Positions 54,088-63,747 are shown, numbered from the stretch's first letter. The stretch is DNA of 64,000 bases from Franzmannia pantelleriensis (GCF_900102875.1 NZ_FNGH01000011.1:1-64000); one strand, 5' to 3'. The notes: generated from the sequence alone by a model not told the origin. Translations and numbers: made by a program.

Positions 54088-55797
54088 ATGAACAGTAAAT
54101 GGCCCGCCGCTCCGACGGCGGCTTCTCTCGACGATCCGCGCTACTATCTGGCCAACTTCCGCTGCCTGCTGGAGTGGGTCGCGGCGTGCTACGACGACCT
54201 GCTTAGCGACGCCGAGCGTGCCTTCATGCGTGACGTACTGGACCTGCCGGTGCCGGCCCAGGCACTGCTGGTGCGCATGGTAATGCGCCGTGGCGAGACC
54301 TTCCGTGCCGCGCGCCTGGACTATGCCGAGATCGGCGATACCGCCGCGGCGCTGGCGCCGCTGGTCGTCAGCGGCTGGGTCGAGGAGGACCCGCTGCTCT
54401 CCCTCGATGAGCTGTTTCGCCACTGGCGCCTGGCCGAGCTGCGTACCGCGCTGGCTGGGGACATCCGCGCGGCGGGGCTGCCCGCCTCGACCGGCAAGGC
54501 GCGGCTGCGCGAGGCGCTGGCGGCACGGCTGGTAGAGCCGCGACGGCTCACCCAGTGGTGGCCCGAGGCACCGGATCGGATCGTACGCATCACCTGCATG
54601 GACCACTGCGAGCGACTGCGGCTGATGTTCTTCGGCAATCTGCGCCAGGACTGGGCCGACTTCGTGCTCGCCGAGCTTGGTATGCAACGCTACGAGCGGG
54701 TGCCGCTGGATCCCGCCTCGCGGGCGTTTCAGCGGCGTGCCGAGGTCGATGCCTATCGGCATCTGCACCAGTTGCGCGAGCGGCTCGACGTGGGCGAGAG
54801 CGCCGATTCGCTATGGCCCGAGGTGGCGGCGAGCGGTTCGGATGAGGTTTGGGACAGCCCCTGGCTGGCCACGCGGCGCGCCCGGCTGCTGTTTCAGCTG
54901 GGCCGTGAGGCCGAGCGCCACGGTAACCAGACACTGGCTCTTGAGGCTTACACCGAGTCTGCTCGAGATCCGGGCGGTGGCGGCGAGGCGCGCATTCGTC
55001 GCCTGCGCCTGCTGGAGCGCCTGGGCGAATCGCGCGACGCGCTGACGCTGGCCGAGGCGCAGCCGTCGCGCAGCGACGCCGAGGGCCAGGCCCTGGCACG
55101 GCTGGTGCCGCGGCTGCGACGGCGACTGGGGCTGGCCGTCCAGCCGCCGCCGCCGGCGCCCGATATCGAGCACTGGACGCTGACGCTGCCGGAGCCCGCT
55201 GTCGGTGTTGAAGTCGCGGTACGCGACCACCTGCAGCGCACGGAGTGTCCGGTCCACTACGTCGAGAACGCCTTGATCGGCGGGCTGTTCGGCCTGCTGT
55301 GCTGGGAGGCGATCTTCGCCCCGCTGCCCGGCGCTTTCTTCCACCCTTTCCAGCGCGGGCCGGCCGACCTGCGTCGCGAGGACTTCGTCGGGCGTCGTCG
55401 TGAGCGTTTTGACGTCTGCCTGGCACAGCTCGAAGAGGGCAGCTATGCCGCGACCATACGACGTCACTGGCACACCAAGCATGGCCTGGCATCGCCCTTC
55501 GTCGACTGGCAGGTGCTCGACGAGACGCTGCTGGAGCGCGCCCTGGCCTGCTTGCCGGCGGCCCACCTCGAACGGCTGTTCGTGCGGCTGCTGGCCGATA
55601 TCGGCACCAACCGTGCGGGGCTGCCGGACCTGATCCAGTTCCTCCCAGAGGCGACCCAGGGCCCGCGCTATCGACTGATCGAGGTCAAGGGTCCCGGTGA
55701 TCGCCTGCAGGACAACCAGCGTCGCTGGATGGCCTATTTCCACACCCACGGCATCCCGGCCTCGGTGTGTCGGGTGCGCTGGCAGACACCACCGTGA
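54088..55797 (+). CDS. FAN1-like VRR-NUC domain nuclease
   Basis: 569 residues. The C-terminal VRR-NUC domain has GLPDLIQF (D514) and LIEVKGPGDRLQDNQ (E532, K534, Q541), the PD-(D/E)XK catalytic set. The N-terminal part is helical with a SAP-like stretch (RAAGLPASTGKARLREALAARL) followed by RL-rich helices and a TPR-like region, as in bacterial FAN1. Likely structure-specific 5' flap nuclease used in crosslink repair. It ends at 55797, overlapping the helicase start (GTGA), so the two act together. Confidence 0.88.
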   Translation: MNSKWPAAPTAASLDDPRYYLANFRCLLEWVAACYDDLLSDAERAFMRDVLDLPVPAQALLVRMVMRRGETFRAARLDYAEIGDTAAALAPLVVSGWVEEDPLLSLDELFRHWRLAELRTALAGDIRAAGLPASTGKARLREALAARLVEPRRLTQWWPEAPDRIVRITCMDHCERLRLMFFGNLRQDWADFVLAELGMQRYERVPLDPASRAFQRRAEVDAYRHLHQLRERLDVGESADSLWPEVAASGSDEVWDSPWLATRRARLLFQLGREAERHGNQTLALEAYTESARDPGGGGEARIRRLRLLERLGESRDALTLAEAQPSRSDAEGQALARLVPRLRRRLGLAVQPPPPAPDIEHWTLTLPEPAVGVEVAVRDHLQRTECPVHYVENALIGGLFGLLCWEAIFAPLPGAFFHPFQRGPADLRREDFVGRRRERFDVCLAQLEEGSYAATIRRHWHTKHGLASPFVDWQVLDETLLERALACLPAAHLERLFVRLLADIGTNRAGLPDLIQFLPEATQGPRYRLIEVKGPGDRLQDNQRRWMAYFHTHGIPASVCRVRWQTPP

Positions 55798-58205
55798 GCG
55801 ATGCGCCGGTGGCTAGCCCCTGCTACCGGGTGGCGGTAAGGGCGCTGTGCGACTTCACCGCCCGAGCCGGTGACCTGGACCACCGCTTTACGCCGTCACC
55901 CACTGCCCAGCAGGGCATCGAAGGGCACCAGCTGATCGCCGAGCGGCGCGGGGCGGGCTACGAGAGTGAACTGAGTCTGCACGGGGAGGTGGTGGTGCCA
56001 GGCGCACGGCTGCTGGTCAGCGGGCGCGCTGACGGGTTCGATCCCTCTGCCGGGCGTCTCGAGGAGGTCAAGACCCACCGCGGCAGCCTGGCGCGGATGG
56101 GCGCCAATCAGCGCGCCCTGCACTGGGCTCAGGTCAAGGTCTATGGCGCCCTGCTGTGCCGGGCCCGCCAGCTCGAGCGGGTCGAGCTGGCGCTGGTCTA
56201 TCTGGATATCGACAGCGGTGCGGAAACCCGCTTCAACGAAGCGGCCACAGCCTGCGAGCTGGAGGCCTTCTTCGTCGACCAGTGCCAACGTTTTCTGGCC
56301 TGGGCCGAACAGGAAGCGGATCACCGTCGCCGCCGAGACACAGCCCTGGCCGCGCTGCGTTTTCCCCATGCCGACTTCCGCCGGGGCCAGCGTGAACTGG
56401 CCGAAGTGGTGTACAAGGCGGCCGGCACCGGCCGTCAGCTGTTGCTGCAGGCGCCTACCGGGATCGGCAAGACGCTTGGCACGCTGTTCCCGATGCTTGC
56501 CGCGATGCCTCGTCAGGCGCTCGATCGGGTGTTCTTCCTGACCATGAAGACCCCGGGGCGGCGCTTGGCGCTCGAGGCGCTGCGGACCCTGGGCGTCAGC
56601 GGTACGCCCGAGTCAGCACTGCCGCTGAGGGTACTGGAGCTGGTGGCCCGTGATACCGCCTGCGAGCATCCCGACAAGGCCTGCCACGGCGATGCCTGCC
56701 CGCTGGCTCAGGGCTTCTACGACCGCCTGCCGGCGGCGCGCCAGGCGGCGGTGGAGCGTGGCGGTGTGCTCGACCGGGAGGCGCTGCGCGAGCTGGCACG
56801 GACGCATGCCATCTGCCCCTACTACCTTGGCCAGGAGCTGGTGCGCTGGTGCGATCTGACGGTAGGCGATGTCAACCACTACTTCGATACCAGTGCGCTG
56901 CTGTTTGCGGCCGCCCAGGCACAGGAGTGGCGGGTGGCGGTGCTGGTCGACGAAGCCCATAACCTGGTGGAGCGGGCGCGGGGCATGTATAGCGCCAGCC
57001 TCGACCAGCAGCGCTGTAACGCCGTCCAGCGGCGCGCGCCTCCGGCTCTGGCAAGGCCGCTGGGGCGCGTGGCCAGGCAGTGGCGGGCGCTGCTCGCCGC
57101 CGACAGCGCGGATCAGGGCGTTGAGGATGAGGCGCCACGCCTGCTCGAGACGCTGCCGGGGGGGCTTATCCAGGCACTGCAGCAGGCGGTCTCGGCGGTC
57201 GGCGACTACCTGGCCGAGCATCCTGTTGGCGAGGCCGATGAGCTGCAGGCGTTCATGTTCGAGGCGTTGGCACTCTGCCGGCTGGCGGAGTCCTTCGACG
57301 ACCACTCGATCTGTACCCTGACCCGCCACGGGCGAGGCCGCGCGACCCTGGCACTGCGTAACCTGATCCCCGCCGACTTCCTGACGCCGCGGCTGGCGGC
57401 GAGTCACACCACGGTGCTGTTCTCTGCCACCCTGAGCCCGGCCGACTACTACCGCGACCTGCTGGGGCTGGCGCCCGAGGCGGTATGGTGGGAGGTGGCG
57501 TCGCCATTCAGCGGTGCACAGCTCGAGGTGCGCCTGGCGCGTCACCTTTCGACCCGCTGGCGCGACCGTGACCGATCGCTGGATGGCCTGGTGGCCGTGA
57601 TCGCCGAGCAGTACCACCGTGCACCCGGCAACTACCTGGCGTTCTTCAGCAGCTTTGCGTACTTGGAGTCAGCGCTGACGCGTCTGGCCCACGAGTACCC
57701 CGAGATCCCCGTCCGCAGCCAGCGCCGCGGGATGGCTGAGACAGCGCGTCAGGCCTTCGTCGATGACTTCGTCGCCGGCGGTCGCGGGATTGGCTTCGCG
57801 GTGCTCGGCGGCGCCTTCGCCGAGGGCATCGACCTGCCTGGAGAACGCCTGGTAGGGGCCTTTATCGCCACCCTCGGCATGCCACCGATCAGCGCGGAGA
57901 ATGAGATTCTCAAGGCGCGCCTGGATGCGCGCTTCGGTCGAGGCTTCGACTATGCCTATCGCTACCCCGGGCTGACCAAGGTGGTACAGGCCGCCGGCCG
58001 GGTGATTCGTGGCCCTGAGGATCGCGGCGTGGTGGTACTGCTCGACGACCGTTTCGGAGAGGCCCGCAACCTGGCGCTGCTGCCGGCCTGGTGGCAGCCG
58101 GACGTGGCCTCAATGTCTGCCGCAGTCGCACGGTCCGAGGGGGCGGCTAGCCGGCCTGCGGGGAGAGCTTCGCCTGCAGGCGCTCCAGCACATTCACGCC
58201 GATGA
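55794..58205 (+). CDS. Rad3/XPD-type iron-sulfur helicase with N-terminal PD-(D/E)XK nuclease-like domain
   Basis: 803 residues from the GTG at 55794 that overlaps the VRR-NUC stop; a GTG 9 codons earlier is also open. The N-terminal domain has D80 (GRADG), E91-K93 (EVK) and Q113-Y117 (the RecB-type QxxxY motif). The helicase part has Walker A APTGIGKT at about 220-227, four iron-sulfur cysteines (C290, C297, C302, C341), DEAH at 386-389, FSATLSPADYY, and motif VI QAAGRVIRG. It should unwind DNA 5' to 3'. Coupled to the FAN1-like gene, it is probably a DNA repair pair. The 3' end overlaps the convergent gene by 59 bases. Confidence 0.9.
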   Translation: MSDAPVASPCYRVAVRALCDFTARAGDLDHRFTPSPTAQQGIEGHQLIAERRGAGYESELSLHGEVVVPGARLLVSGRADGFDPSAGRLEEVKTHRGSLARMGANQRALHWAQVKVYGALLCRARQLERVELALVYLDIDSGAETRFNEAATACELEAFFVDQCQRFLAWAEQEADHRRRRDTALAALRFPHADFRRGQRELAEVVYKAAGTGRQLLLQAPTGIGKTLGTLFPMLAAMPRQALDRVFFLTMKTPGRRLALEALRTLGVSGTPESALPLRVLELVARDTACEHPDKACHGDACPLAQGFYDRLPAARQAAVERGGVLDREALRELARTHAICPYYLGQELVRWCDLTVGDVNHYFDTSALLFAAAQAQEWRVAVLVDEAHNLVERARGMYSASLDQQRCNAVQRRAPPALARPLGRVARQWRALLAADSADQGVEDEAPRLLETLPGGLIQALQQAVSAVGDYLAEHPVGEADELQAFMFEALALCRLAESFDDHSICTLTRHGRGRATLALRNLIPADFLTPRLAASHTTVLFSATLSPADYYRDLLGLAPEAVWWEVASPFSGAQLEVRLARHLSTRWRDRDRSLDGLVAVIAEQYHRAPGNYLAFFSSFAYLESALTRLAHEYPEIPVRSQRRGMAETARQAFVDDFVAGGRGIGFAVLGGAFAEGIDLPGERLVGAFIATLGMPPISAENEILKARLDARFGRGFDYAYRYPGLTKVVQAAGRVIRGPEDRGVVVLLDDRFGEARNLALLPAWWQPDVASMSAAVARSEGAASRPAGRASPAGAPAHSRR

Positions 58206-59475
58206 ACCCGCTCAGTGCGCCGCTCAGGAAGGCGCCGGCCTCGGTGGCCACCACGGCCATGGGCAGTGCCAGATAGCCGACCCCGAGGACCCCGGCGACG
58301 TAGGCGATCAGGGCCACGATGATGCCCTCCAGCAGGCGTAGCGGCGTCGGCGCCTTGGGGGCTCCCTTGACGAAGCGGCGGCCGAATCCCCCCAGGGCAC
58401 CACCCAGCAGGGCGGCGAGGATCGGTCCCCAGGGCACGCGCTGCTGGATGGTCGCTTCTCCTCTCAGGCTGCCGGCCACTGCGCTGACGGTAAGCGGAGC
58501 GAGGCCGGAGGAGCGCAGTTCCAGGGATGCCATGGACGCGTCCGGTTCGATCCGCAGCTCGCTGGGATCGGGCGTGGCGGGGCCAGCGACCGTCACGGCC
58601 ACGCGGGTAGGGCGGGTGGCGCGCAGTGGCTCACCATGGGGCGACACCTGCTCGACGTTGATGGCCATCCGAGCCAGCCCGAGCCCTACCATGCTGGTCG
58701 ATTGCGGACGGACTTCCAGACGGGGGAGCGCCTCGAGCGCCAGATTGACGTCCGAGAGGGTGGAATTGACCTCCAGGGTGGGGGTCGCCGTCGAGGGCAT
58801 GAAATCGAGCATCAGGGATTGCTCGTTGGCTAATCCCGGGGCTTCGATCAGCAGGGGAGGCACTACCTCACGGGTGGTGAGGCCGCGCAGCCTCACCCTG
58901 ATCTCGATGGGTTGCTCGAGAGGCTGATCAGGGGAAAAGTGCTGATCATCCGAGGGATAGACGCCGAAGCTGAGCCGGGTGTGGTAGCTGCCGTTCAACG
59001 GGTTCCAGGTCGCGGGAGCCGGGCTGGCCACCACGGTTAGGCGCAGCCAGGTGGACGGTCTGGGGGGCAGCGGCGGCAGCGGCGAGATGCCGAGCCCCGG
59101 GGGGATGATGACCTCATCGGTTGCGGAGGTGGCGGGGAGAAAGAGCCCGCCCGGCAGCACCTGCCGTTCTTCGCTGGTGAGCCGGCGGGTCTCGACCTCG
59201 TCACCCTTGACCACAAAGGGGGCCTGCGATGGGACACTGAGGCTAATTCGCCCCGATGCTTCGCGTGCCTCGACCTCGGCGTCGATTTCCCGACCGTCGA
59301 GATCCAGAACCCTCAGACTCTCGACGCTGCGATCCCAGTCGAATGCCACCCGCTCAACGGATCGGGGCTCCGCTGCCGTCTCGTCGGAGAGGGTGGGCGC
59401 CTGGGCCGAGGCGTCGACGGCGAGACCGGACACCAGCAGCAACGCGGGCCAGACGCGGTGGGCATATCGGGGCAT
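58147..59475 (-). CDS. Secreted or membrane-anchored protein of unknown function
   Basis: 442 residues. Signal peptide (MPRYAHRVWPALLLVSGLAVDASA), a long beta-rich, Pro-rich periplasmic part with RLSFGVYPSDDQHF and Ig-like strands, and two to four C-terminal helices (ILAALLGGALGGFGRRF, LEGIIVALIAYVAGVLGVGYLALPMAVV). No enzyme motif visible. GGCGGAG precedes the ATG at 59475; the frame runs open 72 codons further but into the end of the antiporter gene. Its 3' end overlaps the helicase gene. Confidence 0.75.
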   Translation of the reverse strand: MPRYAHRVWPALLLVSGLAVDASAQAPTLSDETAAEPRSVERVAFDWDRSVESLRVLDLDGREIDAEVEAREASGRISLSVPSQAPFVVKGDEVETRRLTSEERQVLPGGLFLPATSATDEVIIPPGLGISPLPPLPPRPSTWLRLTVVASPAPATWNPLNGSYHTRLSFGVYPSDDQHFSPDQPLEQPIEIRVRLRGLTTREVVPPLLIEAPGLANEQSLMLDFMPSTATPTLEVNSTLSDVNLALEALPRLEVRPQSTSMVGLGLARMAINVEQVSPHGEPLRATRPTRVAVTVAGPATPDPSELRIEPDASMASLELRSSGLAPLTVSAVAGSLRGEATIQQRVPWGPILAALLGGALGGFGRRFVKGAPKAPTPLRLLEGIIVALIAYVAGVLGVGYLALPMAVVATEAGAFLSGALSGFIGVNVLERLQAKLSPQAG

Positions 59476-59563
59476 GACGGCTCCGCCAGTCAGGTCGGGC
59501 AGAGTTTCAGTATAGTCGAGCCCCGGTAGGGGGGATGCCAGCCCCTGGCTACAGGATGTGGCG

Positions 59564-61387
59564 TTAACGCGCCTCGTGCTGAGAGGGGGCGCCGCGGGCG
59601 GGGGTGGCGATATCTTCGTCCGCCTCGTAGAGCGCCTCCAGCTCGCGGGCGGCCTCCTGTACGGTCTGAATCTGCTGCTTCTCGTTGCCAAATACCTCGA
59701 GCTGACGCATCAGGGTGCGTTCATCGTGCTCGCGGAAGGTATCAATGGTGTGCTGCGCCTGGTCCTGGGGCAGGCCCAGCTCGATCAGCAGCTCGCGGGT
59801 CAGCTCCAGGCTGGACGGCAGCATCTCGCGGATCAGCCGGTGGATGCCGGCGCGCATCAGGCGGTGGGCATGATAGCGATTACGCGCGCGGGCGTAGAGC
59901 CGCAGATGCGGGAATTGGCGTCGCACGCGCTCGGCGATACGCATCGACGCCTCGATATCGCCCACCGCAATCACCAGGATGCGCGCCTTGTCGGCGCCGG
60001 CAGCGCGCAGCAGGTCACTGCGCGAGGCGTCGCCGAAATAGACCTTGTTGCCGTAGCGACGTACGAAGTCGACCTGGTCGGCGTTGATGTCGAGTACGGT
60101 GTAGGGAATCTTCAACCCCTGCAGCACACGGCCCATGATCTGGCCGAAGCGCCCAAATCCGGCGATGATCACCCGCGGCGAGTCGTCGCGCGGGCTATCG
60201 TAGGCGGGTCGCGGTTTGGTGGCGTCAAAGCGTGGCCGAAGCCAGCGTACATGGAGCAGAAATAGCAGTGGGGTGGTGGCCATCGACAGCGAGATCACCA
60301 GAATCAGCATCTGCACCAGGCCGGCATCGAGCAGTGCCGCGGCGGCCGCGGCGGTCAGCAGCACAAAGGCGAACTCGCCGCCCTGAGAGAGCAGCACACC
60401 GAGGTTGCTGGCCTCCTTCCAGGAGGTACCGTAGAGCCGTGCAGCGATAAGCACACTGGCGCCCTTGAGCAGCAGCAGGCCAGCCGTCAGCCCCAGGATG
60501 GTCAGCGGCTGCTCGGCGAGCAGGCCGATCTGCGCCATCATCCCCACGGCCATGAAGAACAGCCCCAGCAGCAGCCCGCGGTAGGGTTCGATATCGGCTT
60601 CGATGTTGTGGCGATACTCGGAGTCGGCGAGCAGTACCCCGGCGATAAAGGCGCCCAGCGCCATGGATAGTCCGGCCAGTTCCATCAGCAGCGCGGCGCC
60701 AATCACCACCAGCAGGGTGGTGCCGGCAAACACCTCGCGGCTCGCAGTACCGGCGGCCATGCGAAACAGCGGCCGTAGCAGCAGCCGACCGCCGACGATC
60801 AGCACCGCGAAAGCCGCTGCGGCAAACGCCACCTCGCGCAGTAGGGGAGCGGCGCCATCGGCCAGCAGTGACCCCGCGGCGAGGATCGGGATTGCCGCCA
60901 GCACGGGAATGGCCGCCAGATCCTGGAACAGCAGCAGGGCGAAAGCGTTGCGGCCGTGGCGTGTCTGCAGCTCCTTGCGTTCGCCGAGTAGCTGCAGTAC
61001 CAGCGGAGTGGAACACAGGCCCAGACTGAACCCCACCACCAGCGCGGCGGCCGGCGCCAGCCCTAGCCACCAGCCGCCCAGCGACAGCACCGTGCTGGTC
61101 ACCGCGACCTGCAGGCTGCCGAAGCCGAACACCGCATGGCGCATTACCTTGAGGCGTGCTGGCTTGAGTTCCAGGCCGATCACGAACAGCAGCAGCACGA
61201 TGCCTACCTGGGAGAACTGCAGTACGCCCTCGGCGTCAGGCACCAGCGCCAGCACCGAGGGTCCGATGACCACCCCGGCGGCCAGATAGCCGAGCACTTC
61301 GCCGAGGCCAAGCCGTTTGAATAGCGGCACGATCAGTACCGCGGCGGCGAGAAATATCAGTACGTTGTAGAGCAGGTCGGTGGCCAA
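59564..61387 (-). CDS. CPA2-family monovalent cation/proton antiporter with RCK domain (KefB/C-like)
   Basis: 607 residues. Twelve or so membrane helices (LGEVLGYLAAGVVIGPS, SFSLGLCSTPLVLQLLGE, GGEFAFVLL) and a cytoplasmic TrkA-N/RCK domain: VIIAGFGRFGQIMG, VLDINADQVDFVRRYG and VYFGDASRSDLLRAAGA. It exports K+ or Na+ for H+, gated by nucleotide. No KefF/KefG subunit gene is adjacent. C-terminus is acidic and Arg-rich. Confidence 0.93.
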   Translation of the reverse strand: MATDLLYNVLIFLAAAVLIVPLFKRLGLGEVLGYLAAGVVIGPSVLALVPDAEGVLQFSQVGIVLLLFVIGLELKPARLKVMRHAVFGFGSLQVAVTSTVLSLGGWWLGLAPAAALVVGFSLGLCSTPLVLQLLGERKELQTRHGRNAFALLLFQDLAAIPVLAAIPILAAGSLLADGAAPLLREVAFAAAAFAVLIVGGRLLLRPLFRMAAGTASREVFAGTTLLVVIGAALLMELAGLSMALGAFIAGVLLADSEYRHNIEADIEPYRGLLLGLFFMAVGMMAQIGLLAEQPLTILGLTAGLLLLKGASVLIAARLYGTSWKEASNLGVLLSQGGEFAFVLLTAAAAAALLDAGLVQMLILVISLSMATTPLLFLLHVRWLRPRFDATKPRPAYDSPRDDSPRVIIAGFGRFGQIMGRVLQGLKIPYTVLDINADQVDFVRRYGNKVYFGDASRSDLLRAAGADKARILVIAVGDIEASMRIAERVRRQFPHLRLYARARNRYHAHRLMRAGIHRLIREMLPSSLELTRELLIELGLPQDQAQHTIDTFREHDERTLMRQLEVFGNEKQQIQTVQEAARELEALYEADEDIATPARGAPSQHEAR

Positions 61388-61540
61388 GGTAGCATCCGTT
61401 CAGCGGTCAGCAGGGCAAGAGCTACCATGATAACCCGCCAGCGCCGCGTCACCAGATGGTGAGCACACGGCTGTGCAAGTCGGCTCGTCTATGCTTACCA
61501 TGCACAGGGAAGCCCGTTTAACTGCAAAGGAGAGTGCACT

Positions 61541-61720
61541 ATGGGAATCGAAGTCGGTGGCCTGCTGGGCCTGATCTGGTTGATCATCGTGATATGGGCC
61601 GTGGTCAAGGTGGCCAAAAGCTCGGCGGGGCCGGTGTCCAAGCTACTGTGGATCCTGATCCTGCTGTTCTTCCCGCTGATCGGGTTAATCTTCTGGTTGC
61701 TGTTGGGGCCCAAGGGGTAG
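61541..61720 (+). CDS. PLDc_N-like small membrane protein
   Basis: 59 residues, two membrane helices: GLLGLIWLIIVIWAVVKV and LLWILILLFFPLIGLIFWLL, with LGPKG at the end. It matches the phospholipase D N-terminal (PLDc_N) membrane motif without a PLD domain. AAAGGAGA precedes the ATG at 61541. Small proteins of this type are common in gammaproteobacteria; function unknown. Missed by ORF scans because of its size. Confidence 0.8.
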   Translation: MGIEVGGLLGLIWLIIVIWAVVKVAKSSAGPVSKLLWILILLFFPLIGLIFWLLLGPKG

Positions 61721-61721
61721 C

Positions 61722-63209
61722 CTAGCGAGCGGGCGGGTTGGTCGGCCCCCAGAGAGCCTCGCTGGTACTTTTCTCCGCCGTTACCACCCGATTCTTGCCG
61801 CGCCGTTTGGCCAGGTACATGGCATCGTCAGCACGTTCGATCAGTTGACGGTGCCCCAAGCCAGGCTGCCAGCGCGCCACGCCAATACTGATCGTGATGC
61901 GGCATGCGTGAGTGGGGCAGGGCGTTCGGGCGATGTCGGCACGCAGTCGCTCGGCCATCCCGCGAGCGTGCTCGGCGGTACCTCCCGAGAGAATGACCAT
62001 GAACTCCTCCCCGCCCCAGCGCCCCCAGCTATCCTGGCGACGTAGGCAGCGTTTTATCAAACTGGCGACGTGGACGATCACGTCGTCGCCCACGCTGTGG
62101 CCATAGTGATCGTTGATCGACTTGAAATCATCGATATCCATCAGCAGCAAGAACAACGGATCGCCACGATAGGCGCTTTGCGCCATGGCCTCGGAGAGGG
62201 CGACATCCAGGCGATAGCGATTCCAGCAGCCCGTCAGCGGATCGCGGTGAGCCAGTCGTTTCCAGCGGTCATTGGTGCTGATCAGCTTTCGATTGGCGTG
62301 CATGATGTCGATGACCGACAGTGCAACCCCGATGTCATCAGCGAGGTCCTGGGCGATTTGCGTATCGCTCGCCAGCCAAGCGGCATGCTGGTGGCTATTG
62401 TCGTTCACGGAGGGAGGGGGCGGCTCATTCAGTCTGAAGAGTGCCAGCCAGCCCAGCGTCTTCTCATTGACGGTCATGCGTACGGCAAGCAAGTCGCCAT
62501 ATCTTGAGCGCGGCAACGCTGCCGCCATCTCGTTGGGCAACTCGCTTACACTGGCGGTACGTCTTGTCTGCGGCATCGCATCCAGGGCCGATTTCAGCTG
62601 CAACAGCGTCGCTGCCGAGGGCGTCTCCCCACTTGCCACTTGCTGGTCATTCAGCAGCATGACAACGCCCTGGGCATTCATCAGCGAGAGCCAGTGGCCG
62701 CCGTGGCGGTTGATCAGCTCGTAGGCATCACGCATCTGGCGTATCTCGCTGATGATGAGGCGGCGCTTGGCCTTGAGCTGTTCGCGGTGACGCTCGTAGT
62801 GCAGTGATTTCAAGTAGCGCAAGCGCTGGCCGGCGATATTCAGCATCAAGGTCAACACCTGCCGCGTCTCGAGGGCCAGCCCTACCGTGTGGCATCGCAC
62901 ATAGCCCCAATGGGGTGCGTCGCTGGGGAGGCGCAGCGGGCGATCAGGGCCGATGGCAAGGCTCTCTGGCGTCGCTGTGGACGTCCCCCACGGTGCAGAT
63001 GCCAAGTGATGAATGAGGTGAGATTGACCGTTCGGGTGGTAGCGATATAACGCCACGGGGTGGCCGGTCAGCTCGGCGAGCAGCTCCCCCAGGCGCTGGA
63101 GAATGGCATCCTGTTCGGTTGCCGAGCCGAGCCATGTCAGTTCCGGGAGCAGGGCCGCCAGGTCACCAAGGCGAGGCTGAGGTAGCGAAGGGTCTACACT
63201 CATATCCAT
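61722..63209 (-). CDS. GAF-type sensor diguanylate cyclase (GGDEF)
   Basis: 495 residues, no membrane helix. An N-terminal GAF-like region (PVALYRYHPNGQSHLIHHLAS, HWGYVRCHTVGLALETRQVL), a second linker domain and a C-terminal GGDEF domain: DPLTGCWNRYRLD, DIDDFKSINDHYGHSVGDD and the active-site GGEEF. An RxxD (RRQD) five residues upstream is the inhibitory site. I choose the ATG at 63209 (GGGGG 8 bases upstream); an ATG two codons later or a GTG ten codons earlier are options. It is the third c-di-GMP gene in the window. Confidence 0.9.
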   Translation of the reverse strand: MDMSVDPSLPQPRLGDLAALLPELTWLGSATEQDAILQRLGELLAELTGHPVALYRYHPNGQSHLIHHLASAPWGTSTATPESLAIGPDRPLRLPSDAPHWGYVRCHTVGLALETRQVLTLMLNIAGQRLRYLKSLHYERHREQLKAKRRLIISEIRQMRDAYELINRHGGHWLSLMNAQGVVMLLNDQQVASGETPSAATLLQLKSALDAMPQTRRTASVSELPNEMAAALPRSRYGDLLAVRMTVNEKTLGWLALFRLNEPPPPSVNDNSHQHAAWLASDTQIAQDLADDIGVALSVIDIMHANRKLISTNDRWKRLAHRDPLTGCWNRYRLDVALSEAMAQSAYRGDPLFLLLMDIDDFKSINDHYGHSVGDDVIVHVASLIKRCLRRQDSWGRWGGEEFMVILSGGTAEHARGMAERLRADIARTPCPTHACRITISIGVARWQPGLGHRQLIERADDAMYLAKRRGKNRVVTAEKSTSEALWGPTNPPAR

Positions 63210-63307
63210 CCATTCATCCCCCCGGCGCGAAGCCGACACCGCGTTTACCTGTGCATTGGGTACAACGAGCGGATTGAACCAGTAGTTTAATCCTAAATTG
63301 AATTGAA

Positions 63308-63325
63308 GTTCAACCTGGGTTGAAC
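63308..63325. promoter_or_regulatory. Palindrome at the start of the HTH gene, putative autoregulatory operator
   Basis: GTTCAACC-TG-GGTTGAAC, a perfect 8-bp inverted repeat ending 2 bases before the ATG at 63328. The nearby TTGAACC at 63274 gives a third half-site. The likely binder is the HTH protein encoded next. Confidence 0.6.
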
Positions 63326-63327
63326 CA

Positions 63328-63747
63328 ATGCTTCACATTCGCGGCATGGATGATAAAAGACGATTTGCCGAGCGGTTGAAGCAGGCCATGCGGGAGGCGG
63401 GGTATGATCCCAGGCCTTCAATACTGGAGCGCGAGTTCAATTTGCGCTTCTGGGGAAAGCCCATCACTTTTCAGGGGGTGCGTCGTTGGCTGCGCGGCGA
63501 GTCCATGCCGAGCCAGGATAAGCTGATGGTCCTGGCACAGTGGCTGCAGGTGGAGCCGCAGCAGTTACGTTATGGGGCAGCGGACGACCCGGGCGTCGGT
63601 GAGCCGCCGGCTGCCTGGAGAGCCGAAATAAGTGATGAGGAACGCGAGCTGTTGGACACCTACCGGGCGCTGCCTGAGCAGCAACGCGATACGCTTCGCG
63701 AGGTGGTGACTGCGTTGGCCGTGGCGTCCGGCGTCAAGCCACGCTGA
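63328..63747 (+). CDS. Small helix-turn-helix regulator
   Basis: 139 residues (133 if it starts at the ATG at 63346). RRFAERLKQAMREAGY, then ITFQGVRRWLRGESMPSQDKLMVLAQWLQVEPQQLRY is an XRE-like DNA-binding pattern, and ELLDTYRALPEQQRDTLREVV a C-terminal helix. Similar to phage-type Cro/CI or cell-regulator proteins, but no phage genes are near. No ribosome-binding site is evident at either start; the palindrome directly upstream suggests autoregulation. Confidence 0.85.
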   Translation: MLHIRGMDDKRRFAERLKQAMREAGYDPRPSILEREFNLRFWGKPITFQGVRRWLRGESMPSQDKLMVLAQWLQVEPQQLRYGAADDPGVGEPPAAWRAEISDEERELLDTYRALPEQQRDTLREVVTALAVASGVKPR

